The notes: generated by a model from the letters alone, not told the origin. DNA of 64,000 nucleotides from Bermanella marisrubri (GCF_012295615.1 NZ_CP051183.1:2383001-2447000), one strand, 5' to 3'; counted from the first letter of the stretch, positions 1 to 9,814 are shown. Made by a program: numbers and translations.

Positions 1-1735
1 TCGACATCTCCGACCAATTTTCTTTGCCATAAATGATATACACATCATTCTGGCGTTCTTCTTGAGTTTCCCCCATGCGATTAGCACTAACAATGAGCTC
101 TGAGATACCATCCCCGTTCCAGTCGGATACCACCTCAACCCCTGCGCCAAATTCAAGATTATTTTCAGCGCCCTTTAAGTTAACCCCTAAGAAGTCTGTC
201 ATTTTTGTGCGATCAAATGGCGTAGGCCAATCCCCACGATCACCCCAATAAATCGAAACGATACCAGGATGTGCAGGATCTTCCCCTTCTGCACTAATGT
301 CACCTATCGTTGGTACCACTAGATCGGGTTTGCCGTCGCCATTTAAATCTCCAGACGCCAGTTCGCGGCCCATATGTTTCCAGCCACCCCAATAAGGTTT
401 GGTGCTATCTGGCTCCAATGCATCAATGCGCATGAAATCTGTTTGGGCGAAAGTATCAACGGTATAAACATCTGCCCATTCGTTACTTTCTTTACCAAAG
501 ACCACGTATACGCCAGCATCTTCATTGGCCTCTGGACCGCTGCGATAAGTAAAGGCAAAATCATCTATACCATCATCATTGAAGTCACCAGTGTGCACGA
601 CTTCAACACCTAAATATTTCTTCACTTCATCTTCTTCGGCGTGATGGATTTTAGATATGACTAAACCGTTGTCGTTATTCAGGTCGGCAATATTATACAC
701 TGAGCCAGCATTTTCCGGCTTCCATTCATCACTACCAAACAAGATGTAAAGCTCGCCTGCATTAGACATAGAAAAAACACGATCCTGAACACCTACAAGA
801 GCAACATCAACAATTCCGTCATGATTAACATCTCCGATATTGCGAACTACCCTGCCAAATTGATGGCTGCCCTGAAAACCTTGGTATGAAACTGCATTCT
901 CTTGAAGCTTTTGTTTCGATATAACTCCCTGTTCATCAGCTTCTTGAATCCAACTATTACGCCCAAATACGATAAATGCTGAACCTACATGCTCCTCAAT
1001 AAAATCTGACTCGATAGAAATGAAAAAATCGTCCAAACCATCTTTATTGATATCACCCAAAGCCTCTACCTCGGATCCGAAGCCTGAGGATCGACCGGAA
1101 TCGGAAAACCGTAGCTTGACATGAGATATACCTTCCAATGAATCAAGATCTACTGACGTAGGCAATGTTTCCGCACTACCAAAAATCAGATAAGCAATGC
1201 CACCTAAACGATAAAATCTACTCTTCTCAGATGGCGAATAAAAGTCAGCGTGCTCTGTGCCAATTACAAAATCATCGTATCCATCGCCATTTACATCTCC
1301 CACATTTTCTACATTCTGGCCAAAATTCGGATAGATATAATCACCTTGGAGATCTCCATGATAACCACCGGTCACTTTTACTGCCCTTTGATTATCCAGT
1401 AACCGACTCATTTTAATTGAATTGATATTTGAGCTTTGAAGATCAAGATCTTTATTATCGCCAATGCCGTCGCCATCCACGTCTACCGATTCGGTTACAT
1501 CTTTTGGAAACGCATCTTCAGCGTTGTTTACTCCGTCGCCGTCCATATCGTCATCGCACAGATCACCTTGACCGTTGTCATCAAGATCTGATTGATCTGG
1601 GTTTGCGATATTCAAGCAGTTATCGGTTTGATCGGGAATGCCATCAGCATCTGAATCGATAGGTTTGGAGTCGGACGATCCACAAGCAGTTAAAAAAAGA
1701 AAGGCACTGCAAAACAGTAACGTCTGGAGTTTCAT
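1..1735 (-). CDS. FG-GAP repeat lipoprotein with thrombospondin type 3-like calcium repeats (C-terminus cut by window edge)
   Basis: The frame is open from an ATG at 1735 to the window edge, about 578 codons without a stop. A short hydrophobic leader ends in a lipobox, LTAC, with the Cys near residue 16, so I infer a lipid-anchored surface or outer-membrane protein. Residues about 25-75 are Asp-rich thrombospondin-3-like repeats of the DADGIPD / DMDGDGVNN type, a known calcium-binding pattern. At least six FG-GAP (integrin-alpha-like) blades follow, each with a D-x-N-x-D-G-x-x-D core, near residues 148, 228, 300, 385, 463 and 540, a spacing of about 80. This predicts a beta-propeller with Ca2+ loops. 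Such proteins act in adhesion or cell-surface binding; the ligand here is unknown. It lies downstream of the binding-protein-like gene on the same strand after a 205-bp spacer. The far end is missing, so total length and any C-terminal domain are unknown. Confidence 0.85.
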   Translation of the reverse strand, partial: MKLQTLLFCSAFLFLTACGSSDSKPIDSDADGIPDQTDNCLNIANPDQSDLDDNGQGDLCDDDMDGDGVNNAEDAFPKDVTESVDVDGDGIGDNKDLDLQSSNINSIKMSRLLDNQRAVKVTGGYHGDLQGDYIYPNFGQNVENVGDVNGDGYDDFVIGTEHADFYSPSEKSRFYRLGGIAYLIFGSAETLPTSVDLDSLEGISHVKLRFSDSGRSSGFGSEVEALGDINKDGLDDFFISIESDFIEEHVGSAFIVFGRNSWIQEADEQGVISKQKLQENAVSYQGFQGSHQFGRVVRNIGDVNHDGIVDVALVGVQDRVFSMSNAGELYILFGSDEWKPENAGSVYNIADLNNDNGLVISKIHHAEEDEVKKYLGVEVVHTGDFNDDGIDDFAFTYRSGPEANEDAGVYVVFGKESNEWADVYTVDTFAQTDFMRIDALEPDSTKPYWGGWKHMGRELASGDLNGDGKPDLVVPTIGDISAEGEDPAHPGIVSIYWGDRGDWPTPFDRTKMTDFLGVNLKGAENNLEFGAGVEVVSDWNGDGISELIVSANRMGETQEERQNDVYIIYGKENWSEMS

Positions 1736-1940
1736 ACTTCATCCTTGAATGTAGCGGGAATAGCGAGACAATAGCGACCACCATTCCTTGGTGATTAAAT
1801 ATTAGCGGCGGATTGTACTGGGGTTCTGAGGTGAGTTCTATCGCTCGATAATAGAATGAGAGATTTGTCGAAATTTCTTATTTTAATCGTTTAAGGATTG
1901 GGCAACGCAATGCTTTAGTATTAGCTGAGACCGAACATAT

Positions 1941-2813
1941 TTATTTCAGCAAGGCTTGAATCTCGTCCACTGTTAACCAATATCGCGCATCATTAATAGG
2001 GGTCTCTTCACTCAATAACGGGTTGCGTAAGGTATAAAGTGTTCGCTTGTTCAAAGCCGCTCGTGCTAAGTCTTTTTTATGGGTGCCATAATTAATTAAG
2101 AACTTTTCTAGATCGCCGCTTTCAACCATGGCTTGCAGCCCTACTTCGATGCGTGCTGCCAATTGTGTATTGTCTTTTGCCACAAAGAAGTAAATGGCCG
2201 TTGGGTAATACAATAATTTTGACTGATCTACTGATAGGTTTTTATATTGCCCAACTTCCACTTCTCGATACGCTTCTAGTATCCCGCGAGGGTAAAAATC
2301 GAACTTCCTTAAACTAAGTTGCTTATACAAGCCCAGAAAAAACGAAAAAGGTTTTGTGTTGTATCCATTCGCTTTTAATATTTCCAAATCCGGCCAGTCA
2401 TGCCCCTGAAAAGATGTCATGGCTTTTAGTTTTGCTTCATTGGCCTGTGCAATTGCTTGTCGGTCGGCATCGTTAACCACCAGTAAGCGGTATCCCATCA
2501 GCCCCATCATCAGTGGCACGCGAATAGCTAAGGCTTCTTGCTCCCGCTGCGCACTGGTCATGGTCCACATCACACTGATATGTCCCTGCTCTAAACTCAA
2601 CAATTGACGTTTTTGCTGCATGCGAGACTGCACTTCAAATAACTCGTAGTGATCGAATTGATCTCGACTATTTTGCAAGGCTTTGTGCAGCAGTGCTTTA
2701 AAGTAGGTATAGCGTTGATCCTCGGCAAACTCGGGCCGAGGATGATAAATAACCTGAGCCACTGAAGCGTGACTCATCAACAATGCAAATAAGATGGCAA
2801 GTATTCTGATCAT
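1941..2813 (-). CDS. Periplasmic substrate-binding-like protein (PAAT/SBP_bac_3-type)
   Basis: 290 residues with a clear Sec signal peptide (about 20 residues ending near SVAQ), so a periplasmic protein. The body resembles the amino-acid-type extracellular solute-binding fold that many marine gammaproteobacteria carry as stand-alone genes: an N-terminal tyrosine-rich segment, a central lobe with SFQGHDWPDLEIL, and a C-terminal segment with a YPTAIYFFVAKDN motif. No ABC permease or ATPase gene is nearby, so it may be a sensory or unlinked binding protein rather than a transporter subunit. Its start is 57 bp from the start of the divergent truC. I see no catalytic residues. The ligand cannot be told from sequence, and the fold is assigned by resemblance only. 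Confidence 0.6.
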   Translation of the reverse strand: MIRILAILFALLMSHASVAQVIYHPRPEFAEDQRYTYFKALLHKALQNSRDQFDHYELFEVQSRMQQKRQLLSLEQGHISVMWTMTSAQREQEALAIRVPLMMGLMGYRLLVVNDADRQAIAQANEAKLKAMTSFQGHDWPDLEILKANGYNTKPFSFFLGLYKQLSLRKFDFYPRGILEAYREVEVGQYKNLSVDQSKLLYYPTAIYFFVAKDNTQLAARIEVGLQAMVESGDLEKFLINYGTHKKDLARAALNKRTLYTLRNPLLSEETPINDARYWLTVDEIQALLK

Positions 2814-2870
2814 ATTTCCAGTATAGGTGCTCGCCGTGCATTTTTGCTAAAATGCCGAATCACTCTTTCT

Positions 2871-3581
2871 ATGACCATCAGCATGACCCCAAGCATTCTT
2901 TACCAAGATGATGACCTCATCGCCATTAATAAACCCAGCGGGTTACTTGTGCATAAAAGCTGGGTGGCAAAAGACGCGAAAGAGTTTGCACTGCAAATCG
3001 TTCGTGACATGTCAGGCAAGCATGTGTTTCCTGTGCATCGCTTAGATCGTCCCACGTCTGGGGTTTTATTATTTGGTTTTTCTGGCGAAATCGCACAGCA
3101 AGTGCAGGCTCAATGGGAACAGGCGAACAAAACTTATTGGGCCGTGGTGCGTGGCTGGTTAAAAGAACAAACCTTAGTGGATCATGCTCTAAAAGGCATG
3201 GCAGATTATGGTCAGGATGTGGAAATCGTTCAGGAAGCGCAAACCCACTTCAAACCCATTGATTATGTGGAGATAGACGCGGAAATTGATCGCTATCCTA
3301 AAAGTCGCTTTAGTTGGGTAGAAGCCAAACCTAAGCAAGGCCGCACCCATCAAATTCGTCGCCATTTAAAGCATTTAAGTCATCCGATTATCGGCGACGC
3401 TCGCTATGGTAAAGGCAAGTACAATCGCTATATTACTGAACATTATGATTGCCCTCGCCTGCTTTTACATCATCAACAACTGGAAATGACTCACCCCGTT
3501 TCAGGCTCTAAGTTAATGATTACCGCTCCTTTAGAGGGCGCTATGCAGAGCTTGTTTTCCACCTTTGATTGGAAACACTAG
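2871..3581 (+). CDS. truC: tRNA pseudouridine(65) synthase TruC-like
   Basis: A RluA-family pseudouridine synthase of about 237 residues, close to the size of E. coli TruC (YqcB), which modifies U65 in the acceptor stem of tRNA-Ile and tRNA-Asp. The family signature HRLDRPTSGVLL holds the catalytic Asp. A TruC-like N-terminus (NKPSGLLVHKSW) and the terminal KQGRTHQIRRHLKHLSHPI motif are visible. There is no S4 domain, as expected for TruC and unlike RluC/RluD. ATGs at 2871 and 2883 are both possible starts and neither has a strong ribosome-binding site; the frame also opens with a TTG at 2844, which I discount. Single gene, divergent from the binding-protein-like gene. Confidence 0.85.
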   Translation: MTISMTPSILYQDDDLIAINKPSGLLVHKSWVAKDAKEFALQIVRDMSGKHVFPVHRLDRPTSGVLLFGFSGEIAQQVQAQWEQANKTYWAVVRGWLKEQTLVDHALKGMADYGQDVEIVQEAQTHFKPIDYVEIDAEIDRYPKSRFSWVEAKPKQGRTHQIRRHLKHLSHPIIGDARYGKGKYNRYITEHYDCPRLLLHHQQLEMTHPVSGSKLMITAPLEGAMQSLFSTFDWKH

Positions 3582-3634
3582 TAAAAACTGACGGTACCAT
3601 TGATCTGTTACAACAAGTTACCAATTGGCGCATT

Positions 3635-3663
3635 TGGTACATTGTACAAAGCTGATTAATCAG
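3635..3663. promoter_or_regulatory. Two palindromes upstream of the acyl-CoA ligase gene (candidate operators)
   Basis: The spacer holds an inverted GTAC-att-GTAC extended by TTG/CAA flanks (about 3635-3649) and a perfect 12-bp palindrome CTGATTAATCAG at 3652-3663. Palindromes of this size next to fatty-acid genes are often sites of TetR- or GntR-type lipid regulators. No match to a named consensus is claimed. Confidence 0.35.
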
Positions 3664-3672
3664 TCAAATTGA

Positions 3673-3704
3673 AAGTATGCATACAATAAAAAAGAGGCAT
3701 ACTT
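3673..3704 (+). promoter_or_regulatory. Start-site hairpin with ribosome-binding site in the loop
   Basis: AAGTATGC (3673-3680) is exactly complementary to GCATACTT (3697-3704), which abuts the ATG at 3705. The 16-base loop carries the Shine-Dalgarno-like AAAGAG(G). In mRNA this 8-bp stem would present or control the ribosome-binding site. A DNA operator is the alternative reading. Confidence 0.45.
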
Positions 3705-5342
3705 ATGTTTGGTCAGATGCAAGATTCCCCACTACTGGTTAGCCAATTGATTGATCATGCCGCCAAGGTGCATGGTCACCAACAAATTGTGACCAAGACC
3801 GTTGAAGGTCACTGGCATGAATACACGTTTAAAGATGCACAAAAACGCAGTAAGCAATTAGCACAGGCCCTTTTAAAACTGGGCATTAAAGATGGTGATG
3901 TAATCGGAACCTTGGCTTGGAACACCCATCGCCATTATGAATGCTGGTATGGCATTTCCGGCATGGGTGCCATTCTTCATACGATTAATCCGCGCTTATT
4001 CCCAGAACAATTGATCTACATTATTAACCACGCTGAAGACCAATATCTGTTTTTAGACACCACGTTTGTCCCCTTAGTAGAGGCCTTGCTTGAACACATT
4101 GGCAAGGTAAAAGGCTTTGTCATTATGACAGACGAAGCCCATATGCCTGAAACCAAACTACCGAATGTCCACTGCTATGAAAGTCTCATCAATGCCGAAG
4201 ATGGCGACTATGTATGGCCGGAGTTGGATGAACGCCAAGCAACCTCTATTTGCTACACTTCGGGCACCACGGGCAATCCGAAAGGCGTAGTTTACAGCCA
4301 TCGTTCCAGTTTATTGCACAGCTGGGGCATTGCCGGTAAAGAAATCGCGGAGTTGGATAACAATACTCGTGTTTTACCCATTGTGCCCATGTTCCATGCG
4401 AATGCCTGGGGCTTGGTATACGCCACCGCCATGATGGGCGCCAAAGTGGTGTTACCTGGACCCCATTTGGATGGCGCCAGCGTATGCGACATGATTAATC
4501 GCTATGACGTAAATATCTCGGCTGCTGTGCCAACCGTGTGGACCATGCTGATGAAACACTTGGAGGAATCAGGAGATAAACTACCTTCGCTCGATAGTGT
4601 GCTCATCGGAGGCTCGGCAGTGCCGCGCTCTATGATTCAGAAATTCCATCAGGATTATGACGTCGACGTTTGGCAAGCTTGGGGTATGACCGAAATGAGC
4701 CCGTTGGGCAGTTTGAACAAACCTCGTCCGGAAGATTTAAAACTTAGCTACGAAGAACAATTAGACATTAAAGTAAAGCAAGGTCGTCCGTGCTTTGGTG
4801 TCGAGATGAAAATTGTCGATGACCAAAACAATGAGCTGCCCCACGATGGCAAAGCCTTTGGACGCTTATTAGTGCGAGGCCCTTGGATCATCAAGCGCTA
4901 TTTTAAAGCACAAGAAGATGCCACCGATGCCGAAGGTTGGTTTGATACCGGCGACGTGGCCACCATTGATGCAAGCAGTAATATGCAAATCACCGATCGC
5001 AGTAAAGATGTGATTAAATCCGGCGGTGAATGGATTAGCTCCATTGATTTAGAAAATGCGGCAATGGGCCATGACGCCGTATTGGAAGCCGCGGTGATTG
5101 GCTTATCACACCCTAAATGGGAAGAACGCCCGTTCATGGCTGTGGTCGCGAAAGACCCTAGCAATCCGCCAAATCCTGATGATATTCGCACATACTTGGA
5201 AAGCAAAGTGGCTAAATGGTGGCTGCCAAATGCCATCGAGTTTGTCGAAGAAATTCCGCACACCGCCACAGGGAAGATTAATAAGGTCGCTTTACGTGAG
5301 CAATTCAAAGACTATGAATTGCCCGACTCAGTACAGCGTTAA
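3705..5342 (+). CDS. AlkK-like medium/long-chain fatty acyl-CoA synthetase
   Basis: 545 residues of the ANL (AMP-binding) superfamily, close to the length of Pseudomonas AlkK. It activates fatty acids with ATP and CoA for beta-oxidation in the cytoplasm. Visible motifs are the P-loop-like [12 protein letters not shown] near residue 186, the aromatic [10 protein letters not shown] segment, [10 protein letters not shown] (A5), [12 protein letters not shown] (A7), [15 protein letters not shown] (A8) and the terminal catalytic lysine in [10 protein letters not shown]. Wording around [18 protein letters not shown] and NHAEDQ is strongly AlkK-like. It is monocistronic, with its own palindrome-rich upstream region and a hairpin at its end. 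It may serve alkane or fatty-acid use; no alkane hydroxylase is in the window. Substrate chain length is inferred, not proven. Confidence 0.88.
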   Translation: MFGQMQDSPLLVSQLIDHAAKVHGHQQIVTKTVEGHWHEYTFKDAQKRSKQLAQALLKLGIKDGDVIGTLAWNTHRHYECWYGISGMGAILHTINPRLFPEQLIYIINHAEDQYLFLDTTFVPLVEALLEHIGKVKGFVIMTDEAHMPETKLPNVHCYESLINAEDGDYVWPELDERQATSICYTSGTTGNPKGVVYSHRSSLLHSWGIAGKEIAELDNNTRVLPIVPMFHANAWGLVYATAMMGAKVVLPGPHLDGASVCDMINRYDVNISAAVPTVWTMLMKHLEESGDKLPSLDSVLIGGSAVPRSMIQKFHQDYDVDVWQAWGMTEMSPLGSLNKPRPEDLKLSYEEQLDIKVKQGRPCFGVEMKIVDDQNNELPHDGKAFGRLLVRGPWIIKRYFKAQEDATDAEGWFDTGDVATIDASSNMQITDRSKDVIKSGGEWISSIDLENAAMGHDAVLEAAVIGLSHPKWEERPFMAVVAKDPSNPPNPDDIRTYLESKVAKWWLPNAIEFVEEIPHTATGKINKVALREQFKDYELPDSVQR

Positions 5343-5358
5343 TCAAAAAGTACTGAAC

Positions 5359-5415
5359 GAGCCTGACGCTTGGAGAATTGAAGCAGGTTGAAACCTAACT
5401 TCAAGCGTTTGGCTC
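5359..5415. terminator. Long imperfect hairpin between convergent genes
   Basis: GAGCCTGACGCTTG (5359-5372) pairs with CAAGCGTTTGGCTC (5402-5415) in 12 of 14 positions, with a small inner AGGTT/AACCT hairpin. It sits after the acyl-CoA ligase stop and overlaps the last codons of the convergent transglutaminase-like gene. It probably acts as a terminator for one or both strands, but there is no clear T-run. Confidence 0.4.
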
Positions 5416-6075
5416 AAACACCGTATCCTTGCTTTGCTGATCAGTCACTTCACGTTTATCTGCACTGATCAAATGTGGGTAAGCCTGCATCACGCTGTCC
5501 ACAATGAAATCAAAAGGCACGTCATCAAACTGGCCATGGTCTGCTAAGTACTCCATGTGACGATGCCCCTCGCCATTAAACTCATGAAAAATCGAATCCT
5601 GCTCACCATCAAATTCCAATGGCTCCACGCCCATGCGTTCGCATAGCTTGGCATCAAACGCAGGAGTTGCTTTCACCCACTGGCCGTCTATGTATAACTC
5701 TATGTAACCATGCATGACAAACACATCGCTTCTTAGCCACTTTACCAACGCTTCACTAGACAAGTGGTTTTTCACATCAGCCAAGCCCAATCGAGCTGGA
5801 ATACCATTGAAGCGACATAGAGCCCCCAACAATACGGCCTTCGGAATACAATAGCTTTGCCCGGCTTCTAGACAGTGACTAGCGCTAAGGGATTTCGACT
5901 CAGCGCTGAATACATAGGGGTTATAGCGAATACCATCCCGCACCGCATAGTACAGAGCGATGGCTTTTTGTTTATCGCTCATCTCAGGTGTCACGGTTCG
6001 TGCACTGAGTTGTTGCACAAGGGGGTGCTGAAAATCGAAAAACTCGGTTTCAGATAAATAGTTTTGCGACGTCAT
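5401..6075 (-). CDS. Transglutaminase-like (cysteine protease fold) protein
   Basis: 224 residues, no signal peptide. The transglutaminase-like core is visible as a Cys in GQSYCIPKAVLL (about residue 73), a His in VMHGYIELY (about 120) and a downstream Asp in TPAFD, the usual Cys-His-Asp triad of this superfamily. Bacterial members are mostly peptidases or amidases of unknown substrate. An AGAGGAAG ribosome-binding site precedes the ATG at 6075. It stands alone, convergent with the acyl-CoA ligase gene. Function beyond the fold is unknown. Confidence 0.78.
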   Translation of the reverse strand: MTSQNYLSETEFFDFQHPLVQQLSARTVTPEMSDKQKAIALYYAVRDGIRYNPYVFSAESKSLSASHCLEAGQSYCIPKAVLLGALCRFNGIPARLGLADVKNHLSSEALVKWLRSDVFVMHGYIELYIDGQWVKATPAFDAKLCERMGVEPLEFDGEQDSIFHEFNGEGHRHMEYLADHGQFDDVPFDFIVDSVMQAYPHLISADKREVTDQQSKDTVFEPNA

Positions 6076-6240
6076 GGTTTCTTCCTCTCAGCGACTCTTA
6101 AAATATTAGATCTTATTCGCCATTCTTGGCCAATTGCCACATATGCCAATTCCACTGATTTTTGCTTTAAAAGCCCAACAAACGAACACCTGTTTCGTAA
6201 AAACTCAGGAAAAATAAGGGCTGCAGCCAGTTACGCAAGG

Positions 6241-6263
6241 TTACCCACAGAAACTGTGGATAA
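6241..6263. promoter_or_regulatory. Inverted pair of DnaA-box-like sites in a 500-bp spacer
   Basis: TTACCCACA at 6241-6249 (one mismatch to TTATCCACA) faces a perfect reverse DnaA box TGTGGATAA at 6255-6263, together a near-perfect inverted repeat with a short centre. The spacer 6076-6577 separates the divergent transglutaminase-like and liuR genes and otherwise holds AT-rich sequence, a TTTACGTAAA palindrome at 6370-6379 and the liuR operator. A chance pair cannot be excluded. Confidence 0.35.
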
Positions 6264-6542
6264 CTTGGTGCATAAGTATTTGAAAACTCACGCTAGGCGG
6301 CATGGTTTCTAGGGGTAGCTCAAATTGGATTTTTTTCAAACAATTAATTTTTTCTATATTTTTCAATACTTTACGTAAATCAATAGTTCAACTCTGCCAA
6401 TTGCATTCGACTTTGGTTGAGTATTAGCCAGTGGTTTATTTTTGTGCATAACGTTTGACATCGATTGCCCGTTTCGGGGCACATTGGCCCCTACTATGGG
6501 GATTAAATTCGGACAGTGACAACTTAAGATAAAGTCATGACG

Positions 6543-6558
6543 TTGACGTAAACGTCAA
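6543..6558. promoter_or_regulatory. LiuR operator
   Basis: A perfect 16-bp palindrome, TTGACGT-AA-ACGTCAA, lies 19 bp before the liuR ATG. It closely resembles the LiuR motif described for proteobacterial branched-chain amino-acid regulons (TTTACGTAAACGTAAA-like). It should control the liuR-liuABCDE transcript, with LiuR acting on its own promoter. Confidence 0.75.
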
Positions 6559-6577
6559 CTTGGTTTTTAATCGATTT

Positions 6578-6961
6578 ATGAACACAAAACAATCATCTAC
6601 TTACACCATAAGTGATCTGGCAAAACGCTTTGATATCACTACACGAGCCATTCGTTTTTATGAAAGCGAAGGCTTACTGAGTCCTATGCGCGACGGACAA
6701 AAGCGTATCTACAACCAAAAGGACTACACCACGCTTAAACTCATTTTAAGAGGTAAGCGCTTAGGTTGGTCACTAGCGGAAAGCCGCGATTTGATTCAAA
6801 TGTACAACCCGGACTCAAATAACCAAGAGCAATATTTAAAAGTGCTAGAGAAAGTGCAAGACAGTCGAGAACGATTACAGCAGCAAATGCATGACATAGA
6901 AATCATGCTGATGGAATTAGATGAACATGAGCAACGGGTAAAAACCGCCATGTCTCGCTAA
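6578..6961 (+). CDS. liuR: MerR-family regulator LiuR of leucine/isovalerate catabolism
   Basis: About 127 residues. An N-terminal MerR winged helix-turn-helix is clear ([25 protein letters not shown], residues about 8-32), then the [21 protein letters not shown] segment and a C-terminal dimerisation coiled coil of about 40 residues ending in [10 protein letters not shown]. No metal-binding cysteines follow the coil, in line with a metabolite sensor rather than a metal or redox sensor. I chose the ATG at 6578; the frame opens earlier only with a TTG. It is the first gene of the liu cluster, preceded by a perfect operator and followed 61 bp later by liuA, the standard liuRABCDE order. Confidence 0.9.
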   Translation: MNTKQSSTYTISDLAKRFDITTRAIRFYESEGLLSPMRDGQKRIYNQKDYTTLKLILRGKRLGWSLAESRDLIQMYNPDSNNQEQYLKVLEKVQDSRERLQQQMHDIEIMLMELDEHEQRVKTAMSR

Positions 6962-7022
6962 CGTTTATTCAGCAAAAGTAAGAATAAAAATAAAAATAAA
7001 AAGCTTATACGAGGTATGCGTT

Positions 7023-8192
7023 ATGAAAAGCCAATACAGTGAATTTAATTTTGGTTTAGGTGAAACCGTGGATATGTTGCGGGCACAAGTCAACGACTTT
7101 GCCAGCAAAGAAGTGGCACCGTTAGCAGAACAGACAGATAAGGAAAACGCCTTTCCCAATCAGCTATGGAAAAAAATGGGCGACATGGGTTTGCTCGGCA
7201 TTACCGCCGAAGAAGAATATGGCGGTACCAATATGGGATACCTTGCCCATGTGATTGCCATGGAAGAAATCAGCCGCGCGTCTGCCTCCATTGGCTTAAG
7301 CTATGGTGCGTTTTCCAATTTGTGTGTGAATCAACTGACTAAAAACGGTTCTCCAGAACAGAAAGCAAAGTACCTTCCCAAATTAATTAGCGGTGACCAT
7401 ATTGGCGCCCTTGCCATGAGCGAACCCAATGCTGGTTCCGATGTGGTCAGCATGAAGTTACGGGCCGAACAAAAAGGCGATAAGTTCATTTTAAATGGCG
7501 GCAAAATGTGGATCACCAATGGTCCTGACGCCGATGTTTATGTGATCTATGCCAAAACCGATTTTGAAAAAGGTCCCCATGGTATTACCGCCTTTATTGT
7601 CGAACGGGATTTTCCTGGTTTTAGTCGTGGTCAAAAACTCGATAAGTTAGGTATGCGCGGCTCCAATACGTGCGAGCTTATCTTTGAAGATTGTGAAGTG
7701 CCGGCAGAAAATGTGTTAGGCGGTTTAAACAACGGCGTGAAAGTATTAATGAGCGGCTTAGACTACGAGCGTGTTGTTTTATCTGGTGGTCCTACCGGCA
7801 TTATGCAAGCTTGTATGGATGTCGTAGTGCCCTATATTCACGACCGCCAACAATTTGGAAAAAGCATCGGCGAGTTTCAATTAGTACAAGGCAAAATTGC
7901 GGATATGTACAGCACCATGAATGCCTGTAAATCCTATTTGTATATGGTAGCGACTGCCTGTGATCGTGGCGAAACCACACGCAAAGATGCCGCCGGTGTA
8001 ATTCTTTATACCGCAGAAAAAGCCACACAAATGGCGCTAGATGCGATTCAACTACTCGGTGGCAATGGCTATATCAATGACTTTGCTACCGGTCGCTTAT
8101 TACGTGATGCCAAGCTTTATGAAATTGGTGCAGGCACCAGTGAGATTCGCCGTATGCTCATTGGTCGTGAGCTTTTCAACGAGTCAAAATAA
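7023..8192 (+). CDS. liuA: Isovaleryl-CoA dehydrogenase
   Basis: 389 residues of the acyl-CoA dehydrogenase family. It oxidises isovaleryl-CoA to 3-methylcrotonyl-CoA with FAD and passes electrons to ETF. The family signatures [13 protein letters not shown] (FAD/substrate loop) and [12 protein letters not shown] with [12 protein letters not shown] near the C-terminus are present. The catalytic Glu specific to isovaleryl-CoA dehydrogenases sits in the GLDYERVVL segment (about residue 246) rather than at the usual C-terminal position, which separates it from short-chain acyl-CoA dehydrogenases. The ribosome-binding site ACGAGG lies 8 bp before the ATG; a small ATAC/GTAT stem surrounds it. liuB follows after 14 bp. 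Confidence 0.94.
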   Translation: MKSQYSEFNFGLGETVDMLRAQVNDFASKEVAPLAEQTDKENAFPNQLWKKMGDMGLLGITAEEEYGGTNMGYLAHVIAMEEISRASASIGLSYGAFSNLCVNQLTKNGSPEQKAKYLPKLISGDHIGALAMSEPNAGSDVVSMKLRAEQKGDKFILNGGKMWITNGPDADVYVIYAKTDFEKGPHGITAFIVERDFPGFSRGQKLDKLGMRGSNTCELIFEDCEVPAENVLGGLNNGVKVLMSGLDYERVVLSGGPTGIMQACMDVVVPYIHDRQQFGKSIGEFQLVQGKIADMYSTMNACKSYLYMVATACDRGETTRKDAAGVILYTAEKATQMALDAIQLLGGNGYINDFATGRLLRDAKLYEIGAGTSEIRRMLIGRELFNESK

Positions 8193-8206
8193 TTAAGGTT
8201 ATCGCG

Positions 8207-9814
8207 ATGCCCGTTATTAAAAGTAAAATCAATGTGAATGCTGAAAGCTTTCAACAGAATGCACAGCATACGCAACATATTGTTAGTGATTTACGCAATC
8301 TGATTCAACGTATTTCTTTAGGCGGCGGCGAAGCAGCACAAGCACGCCACAAATCCCGCGGCAAACTATTAGCCCGTGAGCGCATTGCTGAATTATTAGA
8401 TGAGGGCTCACCGTTTTTAGAGGTGGGTCAACTGGCTGCCCATGAAGTCTATGGCGAAGAGGTTCCCTGCGCCGGTGTGGTCGCGGGTGTAGGGAAAGTC
8501 AGCGGCGTAGAATGCATGATTGTCGCCAACGATGCCACCGTAAAAGGCGGCTCCTATTACCCACTTACGGTAAAGAAACATTTACGCGCACAAGAAATTG
8601 CGCAAAAGAATTATCTACCTTGTATCTATATGGTGGATAGCGGCGGTGCTAACTTACCCCGTCAAGATGAAGTCTTTCCCGATCGTGATCATTTTGGTCG
8701 CATCTTCTATAACCAAGCCAATATGTCAGCCATGGGCATTCCACAAATTGCCGTGGTTATGGGTAGCTGTACTGCCGGTGGTGCTTATGTTCCTGCCATG
8801 GCAGATGAATCCATTATTGTTAAAGAACAAGGTACGATTTTCTTAGCGGGCCCACCGCTTGTACAAATGGCTACCGGTGAGCAAGTCGATGCAGAAACCT
8901 TGGGTGGTGGTGACATGCATACCAGTACCAGTGGTGTAGCAGACCATCTTGCCCAAGATGATCACCATGCCATTGAATTAACGCGTCAAAGTATCGCGCG
9001 TTTAAACTGGCGTAAACAGGTAGACTTGGATGTAGCCGACGTGGTTGCCCCACTCTACCCTGCTGAGGAAATCTATGGTCTGGTGCCGAGTGATTTGAAA
9101 AAGCCCATGGACGTTCACGAAATCATTGCGCGCATTGTGGATGGCAGTGAATTTGATGAATACAAAGCCCGCTTTGGTAATAGTTTGGTTTGCGGCTTTG
9201 CCCGCATCTACGGCTACCCTGTGGGCATCATCGCCAATGCAGGTATTTTATTTTCTGAAAGTGCGCAAAAAGGCGCGAACTTCATCGAGCTGTGTTGTCA
9301 GCGCAATATCCCTTTGGTGTTTTTGCAAAACATTACTGGCTTTATGGTGGGTTCTAAATACGAGCAAGAAGGCATCGCAAAACACGGGGCCAAAATGGTG
9401 AACGCCGTTGCCTGTGCCAAGGTGCCCAAATTCACCATGGTCATTGGCGGCAGCTTTGGTGCAGGTAACTACGGTATGTGTGGCCGCGCTTATGATCCAA
9501 ATTTTATGTGGATGTGGCCTAACGCTCGCATCAGCGTCATGGGTGGCGAGCAAGCCGCTGGCGTCATGGCCTTGATCACCAAGGGTGCAAAAGAAAAACG
9601 CGGTGAACCGTTTAGCGAACAAGACGAAGCCGCTTTTAAAGCGCCGTTACTGGAAAAATATGAGCAAGAGGGCCACCCTTATTATGCATCGGCTCGCTTA
9701 TGGGATGACGGTGTGATTGATCCGGCACAATCTCGAGAAGTATTAGGTTTGGCCATCAGCGCTTCATTAAATGCCCCCACGCAAAAAACACAGTTCGGTA
9801 TTTTCCGAATGTAG
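8207..9814 (+). CDS. liuB: 3-methylcrotonyl-CoA carboxylase, carboxyltransferase (beta) subunit
   Basis: 535 residues, the usual length for MCC beta. It is the carboxyltransferase half of the biotin enzyme that turns 3-methylcrotonyl-CoA into 3-methylglutaconyl-CoA. The crotonase-like N and C carboxyltransferase domains are visible: [14 protein letters not shown] near the start, [18 protein letters not shown] and [13 protein letters not shown] in the first half, then [34 protein letters not shown] and [16 protein letters not shown] in the second. The partner biotin-carrying subunit is liuD, two genes downstream. Gap to liuC is 9 bp. Confidence 0.95.
   Translation: MPVIKSKINVNAESFQQNAQHTQHIVSDLRNLIQRISLGGGEAAQARHKSRGKLLARERIAELLDEGSPFLEVGQLAAHEVYGEEVPCAGVVAGVGKVSGVECMIVANDATVKGGSYYPLTVKKHLRAQEIAQKNYLPCIYMVDSGGANLPRQDEVFPDRDHFGRIFYNQANMSAMGIPQIAVVMGSCTAGGAYVPAMADESIIVKEQGTIFLAGPPLVQMATGEQVDAETLGGGDMHTSTSGVADHLAQDDHHAIELTRQSIARLNWRKQVDLDVADVVAPLYPAEEIYGLVPSDLKKPMDVHEIIARIVDGSEFDEYKARFGNSLVCGFARIYGYPVGIIANAGILFSESAQKGANFIELCCQRNIPLVFLQNITGFMVGSKYEQEGIAKHGAKMVNAVACAKVPKFTMVIGGSFGAGNYGMCGRAYDPNFMWMWPNARISVMGGEQAAGVMALITKGAKEKRGEPFSEQDEAAFKAPLLEKYEQEGHPYYASARLWDDGVIDPAQSREVLGLAISASLNAPTQKTQFGIFRM

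Noticed and set aside
4898-5308. 136-codon antisense frame within the acyl-CoA ligase gene
   Set aside because: It mirrors the codon pattern of a well-supported ANL-family gene and shows no family motif of its own.
6455-6478. TTGACA as a -35 element of a liuR promoter
   Set aside because: No acceptable -10 hexamer lies 16-18 bp downstream (the next bases are GC-rich).
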